NCBI GenBank assembly: GCA_020053105.1
Contig: JAGVNU010000062.1
Location: 1 to 63,266 of the forward strand
Source: Thermodesulfovibrionia bacterium
GTDB lineage: Bacteria > Nitrospirota > Thermodesulfovibrionia > UBA6902
Direction: 5' to 3'
DNA: 63,266 nucleotides
Position 1 is the first letter of the stretch, and each line of letters starts with the position of its first letter. The notes beneath the pieces are model-generated. The model did no database searches. It had not been told where the DNA came from and saw only the letters and a program-made list of their open reading frames with translations. Made by a program: the position numbers and the translations under genes. Shown here in pieces: positions 45,574 through 54,779 of the stretch.

Positions 45574-45792
45574 ATGAGAAAAATATCGGCTACAGATACC
45601 CTTGAATTATCGATTCCTGAGAGAATCCAGCTGGTAGAGGATATTTGGGACACGATTGCTGCAAAGGCAGACACTATTGAATTGAGCAGGGAAGAGAAAA
45701 AAATAATTGACCAGCGGCTTGATGCTTATCACAAGAATCCTGATTTCGGCTCTCCCTGGACGGATGTTTTTAAAAGAATAGTAAGCAAATAA
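45574..45792 (+). CDS. RelB-like addiction-module antitoxin
   Basis: 72-residue helical protein of the unstable-antitoxin family (PF09720 type): LSIPERIQLVEDIWDTIAA, then REEKKIIDQRLDAYHKNPD and SPWTDVFKRI. Good GGAGG upstream. Its TAA overlaps the toxin ATG by one base (45792). Confidence 0.88.
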   Translation: MRKISATDTLELSIPERIQLVEDIWDTIAAKADTIELSREEKKIIDQRLDAYHKNPDFGSPWTDVFKRIVSK

Positions 45793-46097
45793 TGAAATAT
45801 CGTGTTTTAATCAGGCCCGAGGCCGAAATTGATTTAAAATATGCATTTTCATGGTATGAGGATAAAAGACCTGGCTTGGGACATGATTTTCTTTTACAGG
45901 TTGAGGCCGGATTGAGATACATAGAGAGAAATCCTGAGAGTAATCCGCCGGAATACAAAGGCGCGAGAAAGTGTCTCGTAAAGAAATTCCCATACAAAAT
46001 AATCTACCTTGCAGAGGAAGCCGGAATAGTCATTCTGGCTGTGATACACGGAAAAAGAAATCCGGAATTAATAAAGAATCGAATGAATCCCATCTAA
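45792..46097 (+). CDS. ParE/RelE-family toxin
   Basis: 101 residues: MKYRVLIRPEAEIDLKYAFS, WYEDKRPGLGHDFL, CLVKKFPYKIIYLAEE, VILAVIHGKRNPELIKNR. This is the ParE/RelE plasmid-stabilisation fold, full length. Pairs with the antitoxin before it. The pair splits the signalling island and may be a recent insertion; a free toxin would stop growth by RNA cleavage or gyrase poisoning, which cannot be told apart here. Confidence 0.9.
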   Translation: MKYRVLIRPEAEIDLKYAFSWYEDKRPGLGHDFLLQVEAGLRYIERNPESNPPEYKGARKCLVKKFPYKIIYLAEEAGIVILAVIHGKRNPELIKNRMNPI

Positions 46098-46142
46098 TAA
46101 AACCACCGGGACACGGTAAAATAGTCTTTTAAGGAGAACAAA

Positions 46143-46574
46143 ATGAAAAACAAGATAATTCTTTTAGCGGAAGACAACCCCGACGATGTCAAGCTGACTC
46201 TGCGGGCGCTTAAAAAAAGCAATATCCTTAACGAGGTAGTTGTGGTGGAAGACGGTGTCGAGGCTCTGGACTACCTTTTCGGCACGGGCAAGTTCGCCGG
46301 GCGCGACACAGGCGAACTGCCGCAGGTGGTCCTGCTCGACCTGAAGATGCCGAAGATGGACGGGCTGCAAGTATTGCAGCGCGTACGTGCGGACAATAGA
46401 ACGAAACTCATGCCCGTTGTCGTTCTCACCACGTCGAGTGAGGACAAAGACCGGATCGAGAGCTACAAGCTTGGCGCAAACAGCTACATCCGCAAGCCTG
46501 TGGACTTTAATCAGTTTGCAGAAGCCGTGCGCCAGCTGGGGCTTTATTGGCTGGTGCTGAATGAGGGACCGTAA
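46143..46574 (+). CDS. Rcp1-like single-domain response regulator
   Basis: 143-residue stand-alone receiver. [20 protein letters not shown] acidic pocket, phosphoacceptor in [25 protein letters not shown] and [10 protein letters not shown]. The [15 protein letters not shown] insert and C-terminal [10 protein letters not shown] are typical of Rcp1-type regulators that serve phytochrome-class kinases like those at 34937 and 46615. No output domain. GGAG upstream. Confidence 0.93.
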   Translation: MKNKIILLAEDNPDDVKLTLRALKKSNILNEVVVVEDGVEALDYLFGTGKFAGRDTGELPQVVLLDLKMPKMDGLQVLQRVRADNRTKLMPVVVLTTSSEDKDRIESYKLGANSYIRKPVDFNQFAEAVRQLGLYWLVLNEGP

Positions 46575-46576
46575 AG

Positions 46577-46609
46577 AATAAGTCCAATAGGACCTATAAG
46601 ACTTATAAT
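46577..46609 (+). repeat. Palindromic repeat filling an intergenic gap
   Basis: AATAAGTCCAATAGGACCTA then TAAGACTTATA. Near-inverse of the copy at 43281-43310. It takes up almost the whole 40-bp space between two signalling genes, leaving the next ATG without a clear ribosome site. Confidence 0.65.
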
Positions 46610-46614
46610 TAAGC

Positions 46615-48264
46615 ATGACAAAACCTCTTAACATATTGATCGTAGAAGACTCTGAAGACGATGCCATTCTACTGCTCCGTGAGCTGAGGAAGGGTGGTTA
46701 TGAGCCTGTATCCGAACGAGTTGAAACTCCTGAGGCGATGAAGGCTGCGCTTGAAAAAGGGAAGTGGGACATTGTCATCTCAGATTACGTACTTCCGGGG
46801 TTCAGCGGGCTTGCGGCATTAAGCCTTCTTAAGGAAAGCGGGCAGGACCTGCCTTTCATTGTCGTATCAGGCAACATCGGCGAGGACATCGCAGTTGGTG
46901 CTATGAAGGCCGGGGCGCACGATTATATTATAAAAGGCAAACTGGCGAGGCTGGTCCCTGCCGTGGACCGAGAGATCCGTGATGCTGATGTGCGCCGTGA
47001 AAAAAGGCAGGCTGAGGAAGCGCTTAGACGTTCGTATGAAGAGCTGGAACGACGGGTAGAGGACCGTACCACAAAACTCAAAATGGCCCTGGACGAATCG
47101 AGGCAGCATCAGGAAGCGCTGCGGGAGAGTGAACAGCGCCTGAACAGGTCGCAGGAGATCGCCCATCTCGGCAGCTGGGAGCTTGATCTCGTAAACAACC
47201 GGCTGTACTGGTCTGATGAGGTTTACCGGATATTCGGCCTCCAGCCGCAGGAATTCGGCGCAACTTATGAGGCATTCATTGAAGCGGGCCACCCTGATGA
47301 TCGGACAGCGGTGAACGAAGCATATTCCGGCTCGCTGCGTGAGGGAAGGGACTCCTACGAAATCGAGCACCGGGTTGTTAGAAAAGCGGCCGGTGAGGTG
47401 CGGATAGTCCATGAAAAATGCGATCACATCCGTGACGACTCCGGACGGATCATCCGGTCTGTCGGGATGGTGCACGACATCACCGAACGCAAGAAGCTGG
47501 AAGAGGATCGCGAACGGCTGCTTCATGAGCTTATGAGGTCCAACAAGGAACTTGAGCAGTTTGCCTACATCGCCTCGCATGATCTGCAGGAGCCCCTGCG
47601 CATGGTCTCAAGCTTCGTACAGCTTCTCGGCCACCGCTATAAAGGCAGGCTTGACGAAGACGCGGACGAGTTTATCGGCTATGCCGTAAACGGGGCCGCC
47701 CATATGCAGAGACTGCTGAATGACCTGCTGGCATATTCGCGCGTGGGTATGAAGGGTGAACCTTTTAAATTGATCGATCTGAAATCCGCTCTCGACAAGG
47801 CGATCATCAATCTCAAAGTAGAGATCGACCATACTTGCGCCGAGATAATACATGAAAGCCTTCCTATTGTGTATGCGGATGAAGTGCAGATGGTCCAGGT
47901 CTTTCAGAACCTGCTGGGCAACGCGATGAAGTTCAGTAATGCAGGGCCGCCGCGCATCAACGTATCAGCGGAGATGAAGGACGATGAATGGGTAATCTGC
48001 GTCCAGGACAACGGCATCGGCATCGACCCGAAATATTTCGGCCGGATATTCCACATATTCAAGAGACTCCATTCAAAGGAAGAATACCGCGGCACCGGGA
48101 TTGGCCTTGCGATCTGTAAAAAAATTATAGAACGGCACAATGGACGCATATGGGTCGAGTCTGAATTGGGGAAAGGGGCGTCATTTTATTTTACGATACC
48201 GGCAAACCCAATAAGCTCCCCTCCTACTTTAGGAGGGGTGGCCGAAGGCCGGGGTGGTAATTGA
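46615..48264 (+). CDS. REC-PAS histidine kinase with repeat-derived tail
   Basis: 549 residues. Receiver 1-120 (Asp57 in VISDYVLPG), coiled coil, PAS ~175-300 with the PAC end [18 protein letters not shown], phytochrome-type HisKA with His322 ([14 protein letters not shown]), HATPase_c ([30 protein letters not shown]). The last ~20 residues ([19 protein letters not shown]) are encoded by the REP-like repeat at 48215-48306; the natural end is probably FYFTIP. Closely resembles the kinase at 34937 in its C-terminal half. Overlaps no gene once the next start is placed at 48308. Confidence 0.92.
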   Translation: MTKPLNILIVEDSEDDAILLLRELRKGGYEPVSERVETPEAMKAALEKGKWDIVISDYVLPGFSGLAALSLLKESGQDLPFIVVSGNIGEDIAVGAMKAGAHDYIIKGKLARLVPAVDREIRDADVRREKRQAEEALRRSYEELERRVEDRTTKLKMALDESRQHQEALRESEQRLNRSQEIAHLGSWELDLVNNRLYWSDEVYRIFGLQPQEFGATYEAFIEAGHPDDRTAVNEAYSGSLREGRDSYEIEHRVVRKAAGEVRIVHEKCDHIRDDSGRIIRSVGMVHDITERKKLEEDRERLLHELMRSNKELEQFAYIASHDLQEPLRMVSSFVQLLGHRYKGRLDEDADEFIGYAVNGAAHMQRLLNDLLAYSRVGMKGEPFKLIDLKSALDKAIINLKVEIDHTCAEIIHESLPIVYADEVQMVQVFQNLLGNAMKFSNAGPPRINVSAEMKDDEWVICVQDNGIGIDPKYFGRIFHIFKRLHSKEEYRGTGIGLAICKKIIERHNGRIWVESELGKGASFYFTIPANPISSPPTLGGVAEGRGGN

Positions 48265-48306
48265 TACACAAACCACCCCTGACCCCTCCTTGACTAAGGA
48301 GGGGAA
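48215..48306 (+). repeat. REP-like repeat forming a kinase tail and the next gene's Shine-Dalgarno
   Basis: GCTCCCCTCCTACTTTAGGA then GGGGTGGCCGAAGGCC and GGGGTGGT, followed by ACCACCCCTGACCCCTCC and GACTAAGGAGGGGAA. Same two-part unit as 41291-41412. The stop codon of 46615-48264 lies within it, and the AGGAGGGG at its end is 3 bp before the ATG at 48308. Confidence 0.85.
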
Positions 48307-48307
48307 C

Positions 48308-48778
48308 ATGAAACAGAGAAAGGTAAAACAAAAAATGAACACACACACAGGCAGGCCGATCGAAGTGCTGCTCGTAGAAGACAATCCCGGGGACGTGCGT
48401 CTCATGCAGGAGGCGCTGAAGGACGCGAAGGTACGCAACAACCTTAACGTTGTATATGACGGGGAAGAGGCGATGTCCTTTCTGCGCCGGCAGGAGAACT
48501 ATTCCGGAGCTCCGGCCCCGGACCTTATCATGCTCGACCTTAATCTTCCGGGGAAAGACGGCCGGGAGGTGCTTGAGGAAATTAAGAATGATCCGGAACT
48601 AAAGCATATCCCGGTGGTAATCGTCACAACCTCATCGGCAGAGGAGGACATTCTGAAAAGTTACAGTCTCCACGCGAACTGCTTCGTGACAAAGCCTGTC
48701 AACCTCGAACAGTTTGTAAAAGTCGTTCACGCGATTGAAGATTTCTGGTTCACTATAGTCAAGCTGCCGAGGAAGTGA
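48308..48778 (+). CDS. Rcp1-like single-domain response regulator
   Basis: 156 residues from the ATG at 48308; 48335 ([13 protein letters not shown]) is the alternative. An in-frame upstream ATG at 48254 is rejected because it starts inside the repeat. Receiver with [39 protein letters not shown] and [11 protein letters not shown], plus the Rcp1-type [20 protein letters not shown] insert and C-terminal [12 protein letters not shown]. Probably serves the kinases next to it. Confidence 0.9.
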   Translation: MKQRKVKQKMNTHTGRPIEVLLVEDNPGDVRLMQEALKDAKVRNNLNVVYDGEEAMSFLRRQENYSGAPAPDLIMLDLNLPGKDGREVLEEIKNDPELKHIPVVIVTTSSAEEDILKSYSLHANCFVTKPVNLEQFVKVVHAIEDFWFTIVKLPRK

Positions 48779-48793
48779 TATGATCTTATAAAA

Positions 48794-50881
48794 ATGACTA
48801 CAAAAAAAACAAATATCCTTCTTATTGAAGACAATCCCGGAGACGCAACACTGATAGAGGTAATGCTTGCCGAAACCGGATCATTGCTCTTTTCACTTGA
48901 GCACGCAGCTTCCCTGTACGGGGGGATTGAACACCTGGAGAAAAGCGCTTTTGACGTGGTCCTGCTTGACATCGGGCTTCCGGATGTTAACGGGCTGGAT
49001 TCGATTATTGAAATTACGAACAAGGCCCCGGACACCCCGGTTGTGATGATGACGGGCCTTGATGACGAGGAAACGGCTATAGCCGCCCTCAGGATGGGCG
49101 CCCAGGATTACCTGGTCAAAGGGCGGATAGACAGCAGGTCTCTTTTGCGGTCGATCAGGTACGCTATTGAACGCCGGCATGTAGAAGAGGACCTCTGGAG
49201 CAGCAGGCAGTTTATTCAGAGGGTCACAGAGGCGGCGCCTAATATCATTTATGTCTTCGACCTGATCGATAGACGGATCGTCTACGTTAATCACACACTC
49301 AGGGACGTGCTGGGCTACGGTATTGAAGATATCGAAATGATGGGGCCGGGGCAATATGAAAGGCTTTTGCACCCGGATGACCTTTTTCATTTGCCGGAGT
49401 TGATGAAACGCTATGAATCCGCCGGGGAAGGAATTGTAATCGAAACCGAATTACGCATAAAACACGCGGGCGGGCAGTGGCGCTGGCTGAATACCCATGA
49501 CGTCGTGTTTACCAGGGACCCCGATGGACGGCCCCGTCAGATACTCGGGACTGCCCAGGACATCACGGGACGCAAATACATGGAAGACACCATCAGGCAT
49601 TATGCATATCATGATACATTGACCAGCCTGCCGAACAGGAGACTCCTGACGGACCGCATAAGGCACGCCCTGACCCAGGCATCGAGGGAAGTGCACATGG
49701 CAGCCGTGCTGTGCCTGGACCTGGACAAATTCAAGGAAATCAATGACACCCTCGGTCATGAGGCGGGCGACTGTGTGCTCAGGGAAGTCGCCTACCGCCT
49801 GAAGGCATGCCTGCGTGAAACTGACACCGTGGCCCGTATCGGGGGGGATGAGTTTGTTGTCCTGCTGTATAAGACCCCGCATGAAAGGGACGCGGCCCTC
49901 ATCGCCGGGAAGATCACCTCTTCATTCCGGAAACCGTTCGTTATCGACGGCCGCACGCTTCAGTGCACGACCAGTGTCGGCATAAGTCTGTATCCCGCAG
50001 ACGGCGCAGACGCGGAAACACTGCTTCGCAATGCGGACCTGGCCATGTACAAGGCAAAGGAGGAGGGCAGGAACGCTTACCGGTTCTACAAAAGTTCCAT
50101 GAATGAAGAGTCCCTTGACCGGGCAAAGCTTGAATATCTGCTTCGTGGGTCCCTTGAAAGGGGGGAGTTAGAGCTCCACTATCAGCCGCAGATCAATATG
50201 CTGTCAAAGAATATATCCTGCGTCGAGGCCCTTGTGCGCTGGCGTCACCCGGAGCGCGGGCTGCTGCAGCCGTCGGATTTCCTGCCGCAGGCCGAGGAAG
50301 CGGAATTGATATCGGCTATAGATGAATGGGTCCTTAGGGAGGCCTGTCGTCAAACCAGGGCATGGCAGGGCGCGGGACATCCTGCCTTAAGCGTGGCAGT
50401 CAACCTTTCTTCCCGCCATATTCAACGTCCGCATCTTGCTGACAGCGTCTCCCGGATATTGAGGGAGACCGGCCTGGCCCCTTCTTTCCTGGGGATTGAG
50501 ATATCCGAATGCACTGCCATAACTGAAAAAGATTTTTCATTGCCCAACCTGACCGACCTTGCCGGGATGGGAATCAGGATTGCCCTCGACAACTTCGGGA
50601 AGGGACGCACGCCTGTTCATTATTTAAAAAAATGGCCTGTCCGGATATTGAAGATAGATAAATCCTATATCGACGGCCTGTCAGCCAACCCGGATTACAA
50701 ATCCGTTGTCCACGCGGTCATCACCATGGCCCACCATTTGGACCTGGAGGTGGTGGCCGGGGGGGTTGAAACCGAAGACCAGTTGTCCTACCTGCGCTCA
50801 GTCCGCTGCGATCAGATGCAGGGGAATTACCTCAGCAGGCCCCTGCCCGCGGATGAATGTATTATATTTATGACTCACTGA
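48794..50881 (+). CDS. REC-PAS-GGDEF-EAL protein
   Basis: 695 residues. Receiver with Asp59 (VVLLDIGLPDVNG), PAS ~137-260, GGDEF with intact RIGGDEF and an RETD inhibitory site five residues before, then EAL. The EAL domain keeps CVEALVRW, VNLS, EISE, KIDKS and CDQMQG, but DDFGTG reads DNFGKG (50588-50605) and AEGVET reads AGGVET (50754-50770). So c-di-GMP synthesis looks competent and hydrolysis doubtful. Activity is likely set by phosphorylation from island kinases. Starts 15 bp after the Rcp1-like gene. Confidence 0.93.
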   Translation: MTTKKTNILLIEDNPGDATLIEVMLAETGSLLFSLEHAASLYGGIEHLEKSAFDVVLLDIGLPDVNGLDSIIEITNKAPDTPVVMMTGLDDEETAIAALRMGAQDYLVKGRIDSRSLLRSIRYAIERRHVEEDLWSSRQFIQRVTEAAPNIIYVFDLIDRRIVYVNHTLRDVLGYGIEDIEMMGPGQYERLLHPDDLFHLPELMKRYESAGEGIVIETELRIKHAGGQWRWLNTHDVVFTRDPDGRPRQILGTAQDITGRKYMEDTIRHYAYHDTLTSLPNRRLLTDRIRHALTQASREVHMAAVLCLDLDKFKEINDTLGHEAGDCVLREVAYRLKACLRETDTVARIGGDEFVVLLYKTPHERDAALIAGKITSSFRKPFVIDGRTLQCTTSVGISLYPADGADAETLLRNADLAMYKAKEEGRNAYRFYKSSMNEESLDRAKLEYLLRGSLERGELELHYQPQINMLSKNISCVEALVRWRHPERGLLQPSDFLPQAEEAELISAIDEWVLREACRQTRAWQGAGHPALSVAVNLSSRHIQRPHLADSVSRILRETGLAPSFLGIEISECTAITEKDFSLPNLTDLAGMGIRIALDNFGKGRTPVHYLKKWPVRILKIDKSYIDGLSANPDYKSVVHAVITMAHHLDLEVVAGGVETEDQLSYLRSVRCDQMQGNYLSRPLPADECIIFMTH

Positions 50882-50939
50882 TTCAGCTTCAGCATTATTC
50901 ATATTTTTTTATGCATTTTTCATTTAAGTTGTTTATTAT

Positions 50940-52964
50940 ATGAACTCTAAATGCCGCCCAGGAGATTGTGGACCCATGAACGTAAAGGTCAGCCAGATTA
51001 AGGTCTTGCTTGTCGAGGACAACCCCGGTGACGCAAGGCTGATAAGGGCGCTGCTTGATGACGCGGGGTCCATTCAGTATGTACTGAAACATTCCAATAC
51101 CCTCACAGATGGACTCGTTGCACTGTCTGAAAACGCTCCTGACGTAATCCTGCTGGATATCGGCCTGCCTGACATAAGCGGACTTGATTCTGTCCCTGTA
51201 ATAAAAAATCTGGCGCCGAAGCTGCCCATCATAATGCTGACCGGGCTTGATGATGAAAATACTGCGATTTCCTGCCTCCATCTCGGGGTCCAGGATTACC
51301 TCGTCAAGGGCAAGATAGACAGCGAGCTCCTGGTCCGCTCAATACGGTATGCCATTGAACGAAAGAGGGTAGAGTCCGAACTCCAGGAGAAGCAGCATTT
51401 TATACAGCGCATTACAGAAGCCACTCCGAACATTCTCTACGTCCTTGACATCAATGAGCATCGTCTTTCATATGTAAATCAGCAGCTCAATATCGTACTC
51501 GGCCACAGTGAGGACGCTATTCAGAAGATGGGAATCAATTTGTACCGGGAGCTTGTACATCATGACGATTTGACTAATCTCGATAGATACTCCGAACAGT
51601 TTCTTAAGGCAAAGGACAGCGATATCATCAATATGGATTTGCGCGTTAAACATGCAAACGGCGAATGGCGCTGGTTTAGCTTCAGGAATGTCATATTCAC
51701 AAGGACGGAAGACGGGCTTCCCCGGCAGGTCCTCGGTTCCGCCCAGGACATCACAGAACAAAAGAGGGTGGAAATTGAGCTGCTGAGACACCGCAAATAT
51801 CTTATGGAACTGGTGGAAGACCGCACGAAGGAACTGCAAAGAAGCAACGAATCCCTGCGGAGCGCGAACGAGTTGCTGGAGAACGTTTTCTCCAATGTCC
51901 ATGTCCTGATAGCGTATATGGACAGGGATTTTAATTTCATCAAGGTCAACAGCACGTATGCCGAAGCGGACGGGAAAGACCCCGCGTTTTTCATCGGGAA
52001 AAACCACTTCGATCTGTTTCCGAACACGGAGAATGAAAATATATTCCGGAATGTCGTGATGACAGGGAAGCCTTACTTCACCCGGGCCAAGCCCTTCGAG
52101 TATGTCCAGAGCCCGGAGCGGGGCACGACTTTCTGGGACTGGAGCCTGAAACCTGTCATTGATATTGCCGGCAGGGTATCGGGGCTTGTCCTCAGCCTTA
52201 TTGATGTAACGGACAATATCGTTCTTTACGGGGAATTGATGCGCGCCGACCATCTGGCCTCAATAGGAAAGCTGGCCGCGGGCGTGGCCCACGAGATAAA
52301 CAACCCCATAAACGGCATCATCAATTACGCCCAGATACTTTTGAACAGGAGCGGACAGGAAAACATGGAGAAAGATATCGCGGGCCGGATCATAAAGGAG
52401 AGCGACCGCATTGCGGGCATCGTCAGCAGTCTTTTGTCGTTCTCCAGGGACAACAAGGGGGCGAAGGCCCCGGTGTACGTGGAAGAGATACTGGACGACT
52501 CTCTCGCCCTTACGGAAATACAACTGAAAAAAAAGGGCATAAAAATAAACATAGACGTACCTCACGACTTGCCGAGGATCTTTGCGAACAAGCAGCAGAT
52601 CGAGCAGGTGATGTTGAATATGATAAATAACTCCCGCTATGCGCTGCTTGAGAAGTATCCGCAGGACCATAATGACAAAATCATAGGAATATCGGGGAAA
52701 AAGATAATTAAAGGCGGCGGTCACTACGTGAGGATAATTTTCTATGACAACGGCACGGGCATCCCCCGGGAAATTCAGGGCAAGATCACCGATCCTTTTT
52801 TCTCCACCAAGCCCGAAGGCGAGGGCACAGGGCTTGGATTAAGCATCAGCCACGGGATTGTCATGGACCATCAGGGCTCATTTAAAATAGAAAGCCGGGA
52901 GGGAGAGTTTACGAGAATTATAATTGATTTGCCGGCAGCAGTTGGAAAAAGCGCGGAGGCATAA
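50940..52964 (+). CDS. REC-PAS-PAS histidine kinase
   Basis: 674 residues. Receiver (Asp73 in ILLDIGLPDISG, Lys123), two PAS domains (~145-275 and ~300-430) separated by a coiled coil, HisKA with His451 (GVAHEINNPINGIINYAQ) and HATPase_c (MINNSRYAL, DNGTGIP, GTGLGLSISHG). The receiver and first PAS resemble those of the preceding GGDEF-EAL protein; the transmitter resembles that of 6245-7477. A start at 50976 (MNVKVSQIKVLL) is equally plausible. Last kinase of the island. Confidence 0.92.
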   Translation: MNSKCRPGDCGPMNVKVSQIKVLLVEDNPGDARLIRALLDDAGSIQYVLKHSNTLTDGLVALSENAPDVILLDIGLPDISGLDSVPVIKNLAPKLPIIMLTGLDDENTAISCLHLGVQDYLVKGKIDSELLVRSIRYAIERKRVESELQEKQHFIQRITEATPNILYVLDINEHRLSYVNQQLNIVLGHSEDAIQKMGINLYRELVHHDDLTNLDRYSEQFLKAKDSDIINMDLRVKHANGEWRWFSFRNVIFTRTEDGLPRQVLGSAQDITEQKRVEIELLRHRKYLMELVEDRTKELQRSNESLRSANELLENVFSNVHVLIAYMDRDFNFIKVNSTYAEADGKDPAFFIGKNHFDLFPNTENENIFRNVVMTGKPYFTRAKPFEYVQSPERGTTFWDWSLKPVIDIAGRVSGLVLSLIDVTDNIVLYGELMRADHLASIGKLAAGVAHEINNPINGIINYAQILLNRSGQENMEKDIAGRIIKESDRIAGIVSSLLSFSRDNKGAKAPVYVEEILDDSLALTEIQLKKKGIKINIDVPHDLPRIFANKQQIEQVMLNMINNSRYALLEKYPQDHNDKIIGISGKKIIKGGGHYVRIIFYDNGTGIPREIQGKITDPFFSTKPEGEGTGLGLSISHGIVMDHQGSFKIESREGEFTRIIIDLPAAVGKSAEA

Positions 52965-53044
52965 CTTCAGGACCTTTTCAGTCATTGCTGCGGCCCCGTC
53001 CTGCTGTTGGTTTGTCCGGAGGCAAACTTTCTGCTTCACCCTCT

Positions 53045-53072
53045 TTGACTATTCAGTAACATTTGTTATACT
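53045..53072 (+). promoter_or_regulatory. Sigma70-type promoter of the PilZ gene
   Basis: TTGACT (53045-53050), 16-bp spacer, TATACT (53067-53072), 60 bp before the PilZ start. Confidence 0.65.
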
Positions 53073-53132
53073 CCTTTAGACAGGTTGAGCATGTCATGAA
53101 AATGCCTGAGAAGGGACTGGGGATACAGATAG

Positions 53133-53444
53133 ATGGACAGAAGATATTCGGAAAGGATCAAGGCCGGATTTAAAACTGAAATTATTTACGGCGATCATGC
53201 CTGCACCGGCATCGTGGAAAATATTTCAGCATCAGGAGTAAATATATTAACGGATGAGCTTGGCTCCGGGATTGATTTCCTGCCTGACGAAGCCGTTGAA
53301 TTAAAATTCCAGTCCCATACGGGAGTGGTGGTAATCCTGAAATGCAAAATAATGTGGACGACTAAAATACCGCCGCAGAATGTCAGGCACAGGATAGGAA
53401 TGGAAATTACCGACCTTCCCTGGGATAGTTTCAATCTCTTATAA
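53133..53444 (+). CDS. PilZ-domain c-di-GMP-binding protein
   Basis: 103-residue single-domain PilZ. The N-terminal MDRRYSERI supplies the RxxxR-type arginines and ENISASGVNI the [DN]xSxxG motif; IMWTTKIPPQNVRHRIGMEI is the typical end. A likely reader of c-di-GMP made by the GGDEF proteins at 48794 and 61901. It has its own promoter. Confidence 0.88.
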   Translation: MDRRYSERIKAGFKTEIIYGDHACTGIVENISASGVNILTDELGSGIDFLPDEAVELKFQSHTGVVVILKCKIMWTTKIPPQNVRHRIGMEITDLPWDSFNLL

Positions 53445-53556
53445 TAGAATCTTCTCAGTATTTCAGTATTATCTTCCCCGAAAATATCGTAATATATATG
53501 CAGGCATCATTTCATATTACACGGCTACCTGCACAATATTAACAGGGTGAGAACAT

Positions 53557-54774
53557 ATGGCGAATGAAGACCTTTCCAGATTAAGGATAGATAAATCACA
53601 GGCAGTCATATCTCCGTCGAGACGCAGGAAACCGCTTTACTGGATATTCGCGCTCCTGCTTATGGCCCTTGTTGCGGGACTCTATCTGACAGGTTTCATC
53701 GCTCCCGCTGAAACAGTGGAGGTCACAAGCGTTTCCCTTATGTATCCTTCCCAGACCTTTACGACCCTGAACGCCAGCGGGTATGTTGTCGCGCAGCGCA
53801 AGGCAGCGGTCGCCTCCAAGGTCACCGGACGTCTGGTGTCGATGCTGGTCGAAGAGGGGAGTAAAATTAAAAAAGGTCAGGTCCTTGCGCGCCTTGAAAA
53901 TGATGATACCCTGGCCGCTGTCGACCAGGCCTCGGCCAACCTCAATGCAGCGAGGTTTAACCTGAAGCAGGCGCAGGCCGAACTCCATGACGCTGAATTA
54001 TCATATAACCGCAGCAAAGAACTTATGGCTGAAGGTCTTATCTCCCAAAGCGCTTTTGAATCTTCCGAAGCGCGATACAAGAAGGCATCTGCCTCGGTTG
54101 ACGCGGCGGAAGCGGCTGTCAGGGGGCAGGACGCTGCTCTCAAGAGCGCTCAGGTCGCCTTGGAATATACCCTTGTGCGCGCGCCCTTTGATGCAGTGGT
54201 GCTGACAAAGAACGCGGACGCCGGTGATATCGTTACCCCCATAGGCGCTGCCGCAAATGCAAAGTCCGCAGTGGTGACCATCGCCGATATGGATTCTCTG
54301 CAGGTTGAGGCCGATGTCTCAGAGTCCGGACTTCATAACGTGTCAGTGGGACAACCCTGCGAGATACAGCTTGATGCCTTCCCGGACTTGCGCTTTCGCG
54401 GTGAATTGCACATGATCGTGCCTACTGCCGACAGATCAAAGGCCACAGTCCTGGTCAAGGTCCGGTTTATCGATAAGGACGACCGCATATTACCAGAGAT
54501 GAGCGCCAAAGTCGCCTTTCTCTCACGGCAGGTCAAGCCTGGAGAACAGGACCCGCGTACGGTCATCAATCCTGCCGCGGTCATGGACCGGGATGGTCGC
54601 AAAACGGTCTTCCTGATAAAAGATGACCGCGTGATTGAAAAGGGGATAACTGCAGGAGATACGCTCGGTGATATGGTTGAGGTGGCGGCCGGATTAAACG
54701 CAGGGGACAGGGTCGTGCTGAAGCCGTCCGTAAAATTGAAAGACAAAGACCGCGTAAAAATAGCTGAACAGTAA
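53557..54774 (+). CDS. Periplasmic adaptor (membrane fusion) protein, MacA/HlyD type
   Basis: 405 residues. One N-terminal membrane anchor (PLYWIFALLLMALVAGLYL), then barrel-sandwich lipoyl halves (YVVAQRKAAVASKVTGRLVS, LEYTLVRAPFDAVVL), a coiled-coil hairpin (~110-185), beta-barrel (VEADVSESGLHNVSVGQPCE) and membrane-proximal part. Links an inner-membrane ABC exporter to an outer-membrane channel. First of a four-gene exporter operon. Confidence 0.92.
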   Translation: MANEDLSRLRIDKSQAVISPSRRRKPLYWIFALLLMALVAGLYLTGFIAPAETVEVTSVSLMYPSQTFTTLNASGYVVAQRKAAVASKVTGRLVSMLVEEGSKIKKGQVLARLENDDTLAAVDQASANLNAARFNLKQAQAELHDAELSYNRSKELMAEGLISQSAFESSEARYKKASASVDAAEAAVRGQDAALKSAQVALEYTLVRAPFDAVVLTKNADAGDIVTPIGAAANAKSAVVTIADMDSLQVEADVSESGLHNVSVGQPCEIQLDAFPDLRFRGELHMIVPTADRSKATVLVKVRFIDKDDRILPEMSAKVAFLSRQVKPGEQDPRTVINPAAVMDRDGRKTVFLIKDDRVIEKGITAGDTLGDMVEVAAGLNAGDRVVLKPSVKLKDKDRVKIAEQ

Positions 54775-54779
54775 GGGAC

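Noticed and set aside
48254..48307. Longer start for the second Rcp1-like regulator
   Set aside because: The extra 18 residues are repeat DNA and overlap the kinase end; a strong ribosome site precedes 48308.
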